Position numbers and translations under genes: made by a program. Shown piece after piece: positions 1 to 5,389 of a stretch of DNA of 8,989 nucleotides. Positions within the stretch are counted from its first letter, which is position 1, and the number at the start of each line of letters is the position of its first letter. Source of the DNA: JBNKDD01 sp050288085 (lineage in GTDB: Bacteria > Chloroflexota > Anaerolineae > Aggregatilineales > UBA3940); the NCBI GenBank assembly GCA_050288085.1, contig JBNKDD010000232.1, positions 1-8,989 on the forward strand, in the 5' to 3' direction. The notes beneath the pieces were generated by a model. The model was not told where the DNA came from. It saw only the letters and a program-made list of their open reading frames with translations, and ran no database searches.

Positions 1-333
1 GATGAAGGAATCTGGTTGCAAACATTGGGCAAGCGAGGGGTATTTGTACCCTGGGAATCATTTCACCATGTTCGGATATTCAAGGTGAGGCACTATACGT
101 GGAGATCGCCGTTTGACCGGGGAGCAAATTCCTTTGCCATTAATGTACCCGGATTGACCATTTTTCACAGGTTCCTGGGAGCATTTTATGGTCCGTATGG
201 GTTGTTCTTTAAACCTGTATTCGTTGTCACACCAGACCATGAAAACTATAAAAAACTTCTAGACTTGATCAAAGATAAGCAACTACGAATGGAGTACCAG
301 GTGCAAATCAATCAGCTAGAAGGCAGCTCATAA
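1..333 (+). CDS. C-terminal part of an unrecognised protein, possibly PH-like
   Basis: The frame is open from the first base of the window and ends at TAA 331-333, so this is the last 110 residues of a longer protein; a TTG at 16 is in frame but need not be the start. The sequence begins DEGIWLQTLGKRGVFVPWES, then alternates short hydrophobic strands, and ends with a charged helix around VTPDHENYKKLLDLIKDKQ. A short-strand body with the pattern 'eGi.l...g...iPW..i..v' followed by a C-terminal helix is typical of bacterial PH-like domains that sense or sit at membranes, and I infer such a fold only tentatively. No catalytic motif is visible. GC content is lower than in pepF or nrdJ. A possible hairpin terminator follows at 375-400. 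Confidence 0.6.
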   Translation, partial: DEGIWLQTLGKRGVFVPWESFHHVRIFKVRHYTWRSPFDRGANSFAINVPGLTIFHRFLGAFYGPYGLFFKPVFVVTPDHENYKKLLDLIKDKQLRMEYQVQINQLEGSS

Positions 334-374
334 CATTCAAAGACTAATCTGAGTCAGAAGACCTGCCCATCCCT

Positions 375-400
375 GGGGTGATCCCCGATACCGTCACCCC
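375..400 (+). terminator. Weak hairpin after the first gene
   Basis: GGGGTGA (375-381) pairs perfectly with TCACCCC (394-400) around a 12-base loop, 42 bases after the stop of the first gene. What follows is GAATGTATTTT, which is only a poor U-tract, so this is at best a weak intrinsic terminator or an RNA-stabilising 3' end. Confidence 0.35.
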
Positions 401-441
401 GAATGTATTTTCAACCACTTGGTTTGAATCCTCCAATCCGT

Positions 442-513
442 GTGATCAGTTGATCACTTGACACGCTCTCCCTTTCCATTTATGATCAGAACATACGTTT
501 CATTGTAAACGTA
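442..513 (+). promoter_or_regulatory. Near-consensus sigma-70-type promoter flanked by two palindromic operators
   Basis: TTGACA at 458-463 and TATGAT at 481-486 are separated by exactly 17 bases, the optimal geometry for a housekeeping sigma factor (6/6 and 5/6 matches). Directly upstream of the -35 lies the perfect palindrome GTGATCA-gt-TGATCAC (442-457). Over the expected start point (about 493) lies a second perfect palindrome, TACGTTT-cattgt-AAACGTA (494-513). One site abutting the -35 and one on the transcription start is how repressible promoters are built; the second palindrome has the size and spacing of a TetR-type operator (inference). No gene follows within 550 bases, so the target is unclear: a long pepF leader, a small RNA, or a gene that has been lost. 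Confidence 0.6.
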
Positions 514-799
514 AATCTATCGCAAGTGCGGGCGATTTGTCGCGGTCGGGAGCGGCTCAAGGGAGGCAGCCGTGGAGAGGCGTCACCCTCGTTCCCCCCC
601 AACACAACCCCCTCACTTGCGCCTCCCCGCCGGAACCGGGCTGACGTGGAGAGTCGTCCGGGAAAAGCGGGCAGGCAGAAAGGAAGCAATTAACGCACAA
701 TCTGGGCTTCTGATTACGGCGCGCAGCGACCGTCAATGGGCCGAAGCTATGACCGGTGCAAGATCGCGGCGAAGAACCCGCTGCCCAAGACCTCTTTCT

Positions 800-839
800 C
801 CCCTCTCCCAGTGAGCAAAGCGAACGGTCGGGAGAGGGG
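800..839. repeat. GC-rich short palindromic repeat (REP/MITE-like)
   Basis: CCCCTCTCCC (800-809) and GGGAGAGGGG (830-839) are perfect 10-base inverted arms around a 20-base loop containing GTGAGCAAAGCGAAC. They are followed by CCGGGGGTGAGGG, a common extension of this repeat type. Palindromes of this shape are dispersed in many copies in various bacterial genomes, usually between genes. I recognise the style, but copy number cannot be seen from one window. No U-tract follows, so it is not a standard terminator. Confidence 0.55.
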
Positions 840-907
840 CCGGGGGTGAGGGCCGTTTGAGGTTCTCCGCCAGCGGCTCCGGGATCAGGCCCCCATCAGA
901 AGCAAGC

Positions 908-933
908 GGCCATCCCCCATACTGTAGATGGCC
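908..933. repeat. Short inverted repeat
   Basis: GGCCATC (908-914) and GATGGCC (927-933) are perfect 7-base arms around a 12-base spacer in the otherwise empty region before pepF. The function is unknown; it could be a hairpin in a long leader RNA or an operator. Confidence 0.35.
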
Positions 934-1027
934 TGTCGAGCGCTATACTTCACTCTGCGGAGGTAACGCTTTCCGGTTTGTGCCGCGACTGCCTGTCGCC
1001 ACGCAGGGCCAACTGAATATCAAATCA

Positions 1028-1055
1028 TCCACAGGCTAGGAATTCGTGGTATCAT
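1028..1055 (+). promoter_or_regulatory. Probable extended -10 promoter of pepF
   Basis: TGGTATCAT (1047-1055) is an extended -10 (TG-n-TATCAT), with TCCACA (1028-1033, 4/6 match to TTGACA) 16 bases upstream. Transcription would start near 1062, giving a leader of about 40 bases that carries the ribosome-binding site at 1083-1092. This placement also argues against the in-frame GTG at 1046 being the start codon, because it would lie upstream of the transcript. Confidence 0.45.
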
Positions 1056-1099
1056 CCTTCCCATCTAACCAGATAATTTATTGGAGGAAGGAAAAACAA

Positions 1100-2899
1100 G
1101 TGACTACGTTACCGCCTCGCAGCGAGATCAATGAAGCCCATACCTGGAATGCTCCCAGCGTCTACGAAACACCCGCCGCCTGGGAAGCCGCCTTCAAAGC
1201 CACCATCGACCGCTTACCGGAACTGGCAGCTTTCAAAGGCAAATTAGCCGACGGCCCCGCCATCCTCGCGGATTGGTTTGAACTATCGGAATCAATCGCC
1301 CGTGATGTCGAAAAGCTGGTGTTCTACGCCTTCATGACCTACAGCGTCGATACCACCAATCAGGCCGCCGCCGCTATGGCAGGCAAATCACAGGGACTTG
1401 GCGGGCAGTTCGGGGCCGCTGTGTCCTTCGCCGAACCGGAAATCCTGGCGATCGGCCTGGACACGCTCAACCAATGGATGGACAAAGAAGCCCGGTTGAA
1501 GCCCTTCGCCCACTATTTCGATAACCTGTTCCGGCAGCAGGCTCATGTCCGCTCAGCAGAGGTCGAAGAGGTGCTCGGCCTGGTAAGCGAACCGTTCGGC
1601 AGCCCGGAGACGATCTTCTCAATGCTGGTCGATTCTGACATGACCTTCGCTCCGGCAGTCAACAGCAGCGGTGAGGAGCTTCACCTGGCGCAGGGCATGG
1701 TCGAAACGTACCGGGTCAACCCGGACCGGGAATTACGGCGCACGGCCTGGATCAACTATGCGGATGCTCACCTCGCCCTGAAGAACACTCTCGCCAGTGC
1801 CTACATTGCCGTCGTCCGCCAGGACGTGTTCAAGATGCGGGTGCGGGGATTCAAGTCCTCGGTCGAAGCGGCCCTGTTCCCTGAAAACATCCCGGTGGAA
1901 GTGTTCGATAACCTGATCGGCACCTTCAAGAAGCACCTGCCAACCTGGCATCGCTACCTGAGGGTGTTAAAAAAGGGTCTGGGCGTAGACAAGCTCCAGA
2001 TGTGGGATCGCTGGGCCCCCCTGATCGAGAAGCCGGTGGCCGTCAGCTACGAGCAGGCCGTCGATTGGATCTGCGATGGGCTGGCCCCGATGGGCGAGGA
2101 ATACGTCAATACGATCCGGCAGGGCTGCCTCGAAGATCGCTGGGTGGATATTTACCCCAATCAGGGTAAGCGTCAGGGTGCATTCTCGTATGGCTCGTAT
2201 GATACCTATCCCTTCATCATGATGAGCTTCAGCCATGACCTGAGCGCCATGAGTACGCTGGCGCACGAGTTAGGCCACTCGATGCATACCTACCACTCCT
2301 GCTCGACCCAGCCGCATATCTACGGCGAGTATTCGATCTTCGCCGCGGAGGTGGCCTCGAATTTCCATCAGGCGATGGTGCGGTCGTACCTGTTCGATAC
2401 AATTGACGACCCAACCTTCCAGATCGGCCTGATCCAGGAAGCGATGGAAAATCTCCACCGCTACTTCTTCATCATGCCGACGCTGGCCCGGTTCGAACAT
2501 GAAGTTCACCAGCGAATCGAGCAAGGTGAAGGCGTCACCGCCGACGACCTGAACAACCTGATGGCCGACCTGTACGAAGAAGGCTACGGCGGCGAGATCG
2601 AAATCGACCGCGAGCGGGTGGGGATCACCTGGGCGCAGTTCCCGCATATGTACATGAATTACTATACCTTCCAGTATGCGACCGGCATCTCCGGGGCACA
2701 TGCACTGTCCAACCGGGTTCGATCCGGGGTGGCGGGCGCAGCGGAAGATTACATTGGCTTCATCAGTGCGGGCAGTTCTGACTATGCGCTGGACGTGCTC
2801 AAAGCGGCAGGCGTCGATCTGACCACCCCCGCCCCGGTCGAAGAGACCTTCGGCGTGCTGTCCGATCTGGTGGATCGGCTAGAGGGATTGGTGGGATAA
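1100..2899 (+). CDS. pepF: Oligoendopeptidase F, M3 family zinc metallopeptidase
   Basis: PepF-type enzymes are cytoplasmic zinc endopeptidases that cut short peptides and help recycle peptides from protein turnover. The protein has 599 residues, close to the usual family length of about 600. The zinc site is visible: H389-E-L-G-H393 in STLAHELGHSMHTYHS, with the third ligand E417 in FAAEVASNF 24 residues later, the spacing expected for M3. Family hallmarks surround it: GKRQGAFSYGSYDTYPF before the zinc motif, and HMYMNYYTFQYATG near the C-terminus that lines the substrate cleft. The N-terminal third is the helical M3 lobe. There is no signal peptide. The start is GTG 1100, since GGAGGAAGGA at 1083-1092 is well placed before it; upstream GTG 1046 lacks a site. 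The gene stands alone and converges on the cytidylate-kinase-like gene. Confidence 0.95.
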   Translation: MTTLPPRSEINEAHTWNAPSVYETPAAWEAAFKATIDRLPELAAFKGKLADGPAILADWFELSESIARDVEKLVFYAFMTYSVDTTNQAAAAMAGKSQGLGGQFGAAVSFAEPEILAIGLDTLNQWMDKEARLKPFAHYFDNLFRQQAHVRSAEVEEVLGLVSEPFGSPETIFSMLVDSDMTFAPAVNSSGEELHLAQGMVETYRVNPDRELRRTAWINYADAHLALKNTLASAYIAVVRQDVFKMRVRGFKSSVEAALFPENIPVEVFDNLIGTFKKHLPTWHRYLRVLKKGLGVDKLQMWDRWAPLIEKPVAVSYEQAVDWICDGLAPMGEEYVNTIRQGCLEDRWVDIYPNQGKRQGAFSYGSYDTYPFIMMSFSHDLSAMSTLAHELGHSMHTYHSCSTQPHIYGEYSIFAAEVASNFHQAMVRSYLFDTIDDPTFQIGLIQEAMENLHRYFFIMPTLARFEHEVHQRIEQGEGVTADDLNNLMADLYEEGYGGEIEIDRERVGITWAQFPHMYMNYYTFQYATGISGAHALSNRVRSGVAGAAEDYIGFISAGSSDYALDVLKAAGVDLTTPAPVEETFGVLSDLVDRLEGLVG

Positions 2900-2904
2900 A
2901 TCAC

Positions 2905-2947
2905 AAAAAAAAAAGGGGAAGGGACACCGGCATAATGTCCCCTCCCC
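2905..2947 (-). terminator. Intrinsic terminator for the leftward genes in the convergent gap
   Basis: GGGGAAGGGACA (2915-2926) pairs with TGTCCCCTCCCC (2936-2947) with one mismatch in 12 and a 9-base loop. Ten A residues (2905-2914) precede it on the + strand, so a leftward transcript reads a hairpin followed by ten U. It lies just past the stop of the cytidylate-kinase-like gene. On the + strand no U-tract follows, so any help in ending pepF transcripts would be secondary. Confidence 0.85.
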
Positions 2948-2964
2948 ATAAGTATCTCCGAACG

Positions 2965-3603
2965 TCAGGTCACAAGGACTTTGTCGGAGATGTAGCGCTC
3001 CAGGATAGGGTCTACCTCAATAGAGGCGGTGGTCAATTTCCCGTCGATATGCCACCCCCTGACCGCTTCGACCAGCCAGGATACGGCTCTATCCGGCTCA
3101 ACCTTCCCGGTGTCAATCACAAGGTCAAAATCACTGGCCTTATCCCAGATAACCCCATAGGTAAATTCGACAAAATCGATCCGGGCTCTATCTCGTTCTT
3201 TAACCAGTGCTTCAACCTGCTCGAAATTGGACAGGTTTTCACGCTCCATTACCCGCCGCACCCGGTAGTCAAGCGGGGCCTGGATGCGAACATTCAGGAC
3301 ATTAGCAAAATCCGACAGAGTTACATAACTGCCCCGTCCTACGATGACAACGTTATCATGGCTTGCCATTGCCTGAATGACCCGGTTCATCATCAGCACA
3401 GTTCGATTCCTGGTGGGGGCAAAGCGATCCCAGAAACCTTCTGAAAAGTCGTAGACTTTTTCGAACTCCACAATACCATATTCTTTGAGAACATCGGCAA
3501 GGGTGTTTTTGTCAATGAAGTGATAGCCCAGAATATCAGCTACCTTTTTTCCGATGGAAACGCCGCCGCTGCCGACTTGCCTGGAAATAGTTATGACAGC
3601 CAT
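2965..3603 (-). CDS. Cytidylate-kinase-like family protein (P-loop NMP kinase fold)
   Basis: The 212-residue protein opens with MAVITISRQVGSGGVSIGKK, the diverged P-loop signature of the 'cytidylate kinase-like' family (Pfam Cytidylate_kinase2), in which RQ-x-GSGG replaces the classical GxxGxGK[ST]. Other family marks are DILGYHFIDKNTLADV after the loop, VVIVGRGSYVTL (residues 85-96), the Arg-rich lid RVRRVMERE (114-122), and the late block DFDLVIDTGKV (158-168). A nucleoside monophosphate kinase-like activity is inferred from fold; members of this family are poorly characterised and the true substrate is open, so no gene symbol is given. It is distinct from canonical Cmk. The start is ATG 3603, with AAGGAG (3616-3611) 7 bases upstream; the adjacent GTG at 3606 is too close. 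It lies 77 bases downstream of the membrane-protein gene and may be partly co-transcribed. Confidence 0.88.
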   Translation of the reverse strand: MAVITISRQVGSGGVSIGKKVADILGYHFIDKNTLADVLKEYGIVEFEKVYDFSEGFWDRFAPTRNRTVLMMNRVIQAMASHDNVVIVGRGSYVTLSDFANVLNVRIQAPLDYRVRRVMERENLSNFEQVEALVKERDRARIDFVEFTYGVIWDKASDFDLVIDTGKVEPDRAVSWLVEAVRGWHIDGKLTTASIEVDPILERYISDKVLVT

Positions 3604-3649
3604 CACACTACTCCTTAATCGGTAACAGAATCAGCTTGTCCTTTCTTCC

Positions 3650-3678
3650 AGTATACAAGATTTTGGGCCGGTTGTGGA
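3650..3678 (-). promoter_or_regulatory. Possible promoter of the cytidylate-kinase-like gene
   Basis: Read leftward, TCCACA (3678-3673, 4/6 to consensus) is followed after 17 bases by TATACT (3655-3650, 5/6). Transcription would start near 3643, about 40 bases before the ATG. The -35 lies at the very end of the gap after the upstream membrane gene, so both an own promoter and read-through are possible. Confidence 0.4.
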
Positions 3679-3680
3679 GA

Positions 3681-4496
3681 TTATGCTGTCTTCAGCAACC
3701 GCAAATACCAGATAAATAAACCGGAATATACCCCGGCAACACTGCTGATAATCACCCAATCCTTGGTGGCGACGGCAAGGCCATACTGCCCCATTGAGGC
3801 AAACATCGCCAGCAGGGCAAACATCATCATGGCGATCACGGTGAGCATCACCCCGGCGATCACGTAACCGACCGGTTTACGCTGCCACAAGAAGATTGCG
3901 CCGATCCCGGCAGCAGGCAGGTAAATCGCCATATCGATGACGTGGGTGAAGTCAACCGGTAGGTTAAGATCGATCACGCCTTGCGGAATCTGGCTGGTGG
4001 TCATGGCCGGGATATCTATTGCAAAATGCATCGGGTAGAACAGCAGCGGCACGATCCCCATTGCGATGCTGAACACCCTGACCGGCATATCCGGGGAAAA
4101 CTGTGCTTTGACCTTTGCGAAGTCGGTGTTCGCCATTCCAAAAATCAGGCCATAAATTGAGAAGCCGAGCAGGGCAACGTACACCAGAAACAGCGCGTTA
4201 TATTGAAGGCAGAAAGCATAGATCAGGTAGGTATAGACCAGGTAAAATGCCGTTCCCAGCCATACCAACTGTGCCCGCCGTGATCCCCGGCGGATCAGGA
4301 TGGCGCTGATCACCAGCACCGGAATGGTTACAGCCAGCGAAAAATAATCCTGGCCGATAATCTGCGCGGCCAGCAGGGTAGAGTCCCGGTCATAGAGGCT
4401 GCTGATGAAAACCCCAGCGGCATTGGTGACAATCAGCAGGATTGTCAAAGGCAAGGTAAACCCGGTGAATACTTTTGGCTTTTGTACTGTTGTCAT
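3681..4496 (-). CDS. Polytopic membrane protein of unknown function, eight predicted helices
   Basis: A 271-residue, strongly hydrophobic protein. By eye the membrane segments fall near residues 13-33, 50-68, 76-95, 100-121, 140-160, 184-204, 209-232 and 246-267, with short charged loops such as RRGSRRAQ (69-76). The segment from YLIYAF through ALFLVYVALLGFSIYGL resembles uncharacterised membrane proteins seen in several phyla, but I cannot name a family or substrate, and no transporter or enzyme motif is evident. The start ATG 4496 has GGAAGGA 6 bases upstream in the leftward direction. It is divergent from nrdR, sharing a 305-base control region with it, and is followed by the cytidylate-kinase-like gene on the same strand. 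Whether these two work together is not shown by the sequence. Confidence 0.8.
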   Translation of the reverse strand: MTTVQKPKVFTGFTLPLTILLIVTNAAGVFISSLYDRDSTLLAAQIIGQDYFSLAVTIPVLVISAILIRRGSRRAQLVWLGTAFYLVYTYLIYAFCLQYNALFLVYVALLGFSIYGLIFGMANTDFAKVKAQFSPDMPVRVFSIAMGIVPLLFYPMHFAIDIPAMTTSQIPQGVIDLNLPVDFTHVIDMAIYLPAAGIGAIFLWQRKPVGYVIAGVMLTVIAMMMFALLAMFASMGQYGLAVATKDWVIISSVAGVYSGLFIWYLRLLKTA

Positions 4497-4637
4497 CTTT
4501 TATCCTTCCCTTAAATGGTTATAGTTCAGTACGTGATAGGCTAGAATTTGGTTACCCGATTCGCCGGAGTTTGACCGGCCTAATCTTAAAGAATTCACAC
4601 CCCTCCAATCTTTTAAGGTTTCTGGCCTGGAGATCGG

Positions 4638-4666
4638 TTGCAGGTCATCTTATCCTTTGCTATGAT
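4638..4666 (+). promoter_or_regulatory. Probable extended -10 promoter of nrdR-nrdJ
   Basis: TTGCAG (4638-4643, 3/6) and TATGAT (4661-4666, 5/6) are spaced by 17 bases. The -10 is extended by TGC (4658-4660), which makes up for the weak -35. The start would be near 4673, leaving a leader of about 130 bases before nrdR that contains the palindrome cluster at 4717-4767. It is the best sigma-70-like site in the 4497-4801 gap; a TTGACC at 4706-4711 has no partner -10. Confidence 0.5.
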
Positions 4667-4716
4667 GTCTTGCAGTTAACCCCTGAGAAGCAAATCGCAC
4701 ATTATTTGACCCGCTG

Positions 4717-4767
4717 TGGTCAGACCAAATGGTCGGCACAAATGTGCCACAATTTTGTGTGCGGCAC
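4717..4767. promoter_or_regulatory. Cluster of overlapping palindromes upstream of nrdR, including an NrdR-box-like site
   Basis: Four perfect palindromes lie end to end: TGGTC-a-GACCA (4717-4727), GACCA-aa-TGGTC (4723-4734), GGCACA-aa-TGTGCC (4735-4748) and CACAA-tt-TTGTG (4748-4759). The last three are centred 12-13 bases apart. The 16-mer CCACAATTTTGTGTGC (4747-4762) agrees with most positions of the published NrdR box (ACACwAtATnTwGTGT), including the CAC and GTG ends at the right distance. NrdR controls RNR genes and often its own gene, so autoregulation is plausible. NrdR normally needs two boxes; I see only one convincing copy. The TGGTCnGACCA core is the type bound by FadR-subfamily GntR regulators, so a second regulator is possible. 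Confidence 0.5.
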
Positions 4768-4801
4768 TTTTCGACAGTTCACCAGTTGAAACGGAGTGGG
4801 A

Positions 4802-5299
4802 ATGTTTTGCCCATTTTGCGGCGCGGTTGATTCACGCGTCGTGGATACCACCAATGACCCAACACGGGGAGAAATCCGCCGCAGGCGTGAATGCCAGGCG
4901 TGCGGTGAACGATTCACAACGGTGGAACGGGTGAAGCGGGCCATGCCTTTGGTGATTAAACAGGGTCAGGATGGACTCCCGGCACGGCTCGAATCCTTTG
5001 ACCGGCAGAAGCTCCAACAGGGAATCGAGATCGCCTGTGCCAAACGCCCTATCCCACAAACCGCTATCGACCGGCTGGTGGATTCGATTGAAGCCCGGCT
5101 GCACGACCAATCCGATAACAGCGTCCCTAGCCGGATGATCGGGGAGATGGTGATCACCGGGCTGCGAGAGTTGGACGAGATTGCTTATATCCGGTATGCG
5201 ATTGTCTTTTTAGGATTGGATAACTTGAGTGCCGTTCGACAAGAAATCGACCGGCTGTTGACCGAGAAATCTGTACAACAAACCGAATTAATAAGCTAA
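4802..5299 (+). CDS. nrdR: NrdR, ATP/dATP-sensing transcriptional repressor of ribonucleotide reductase genes
   Basis: NrdR binds paired NrdR boxes and represses RNR genes when deoxynucleotides are plentiful, sensing ATP/dATP in its ATP-cone. The 165-residue protein has the full architecture: an N-terminal zinc ribbon with C3-PF-C6 and C31-QA-C34, the basic DNA-binding strand RRRRECQACGERFTTVERV (27-44), and an ATP-cone from about residue 49 (VIKQGQDG..LESFDRQKLQQGIEIACAKRP) to about 140. The end of the cone reads IAYIRYAIVFLGL, where relatives usually have a VYR-type ending; this is a small variation. The start ATG 4802 has GGAG at 4793-4796; in-frame GTG 4796 overlaps that site and is rejected. 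It lies 90 bases upstream of nrdJ on the same strand, with no clear promoter in between, so co-transcription with its probable target is likely. Confidence 0.96.
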   Translation: MFCPFCGAVDSRVVDTTNDPTRGEIRRRRECQACGERFTTVERVKRAMPLVIKQGQDGLPARLESFDRQKLQQGIEIACAKRPIPQTAIDRLVDSIEARLHDQSDNSVPSRMIGEMVITGLRELDEIAYIRYAIVFLGLDNLSAVRQEIDRLLTEKSVQQTELIS

Positions 5300-5300
5300 C

Positions 5301-5354
5301 GCTTTGACAGCAAAGCCCTGGGGCTGATGGCGAGGGTAGTATCGCCACCGGCCC
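5301..5354 (+). promoter_or_regulatory. Overlapping hairpins in the nrdR-nrdJ gap
   Basis: Three mutually competing stems can form in the RNA: GCTTTG/CAAAGC (5301-5306 with 5311-5316), AGCC/GGCT (5314-5317 with 5322-5325), and a longer one pairing GGGC (5321-5324) with GCCC (5351-5354) and TGGCGA (5328-5333) with TCGCCA (5342-5347). They share arms, as in attenuators or structured leaders. The ribosome-binding site of nrdJ (GGAG 5378-5381) follows. There is no U-tract worth the name after the last stem, so termination is not obvious. A role in setting the nrdR:nrdJ ratio is inference. Confidence 0.35.
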
Positions 5355-5389
5355 TTTCGCATGATTAAGGAAGGATAGGAGAGAGTGTG

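Larger units (their letters stand above)
334..1099. other. Long intergenic stretch with regulatory elements and no credible gene
   Basis: About 770 bases separate the first gene from pepF. The stretch contains a hairpin (375-400), a strong-looking promoter with two palindromes (442-513), a long-range inverted repeat CGCAAGTG/CACTTGCG (521-528 and 614-621), a GC-rich palindromic repeat (800-839), a second inverted repeat GGCCATC/GATGGCC (908-914 and 927-933) and the pepF promoter. Two open frames of 60-80 codons exist (572-814, 857-1039). They are low-complexity Arg/Pro/Ser-rich, lack a convincing ribosome-binding site and resemble no family I know. I see no rRNA or tRNA. Confidence 0.6.

Noticed and set aside
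572..814. 80-codon rightward frame
   Set aside because: Arg/Pro/Ser-rich low-complexity translation, no convincing ribosome-binding site, runs into the palindromic repeat at 800-839, and no family resemblance.
857..1039. 60-codon rightward frame before pepF
   Set aside because: No ribosome-binding site at its start and no recognisable protein; a GGAGGT at 959-964 is not correctly spaced from any in-frame start codon.
1046..1099. Longer pepF using GTG 1046
   Set aside because: It lacks a ribosome-binding site and overlaps the extended -10 element (1047-1055); GTG 1100 has a strong purine-rich site and gives the usual family length.
2935..3444. 169-codon rightward frame opposite the cytidylate-kinase-like gene
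   Set aside because: The leftward frame has clear family motifs and a ribosome-binding site; this one begins inside the terminator stem and has no motif.
4475..4789. 104-codon rightward frame in the divergent gap
   Set aside because: It overlaps the start of the well-supported leftward membrane gene and the nrdR promoter and palindromes; the translation has no domain character.
5300..5389. Cobalamin riboswitch ahead of the B12-dependent reductase
   Set aside because: The gap is about 90 bases, too short for the roughly 200-base element, and no B12-box sequence is seen.
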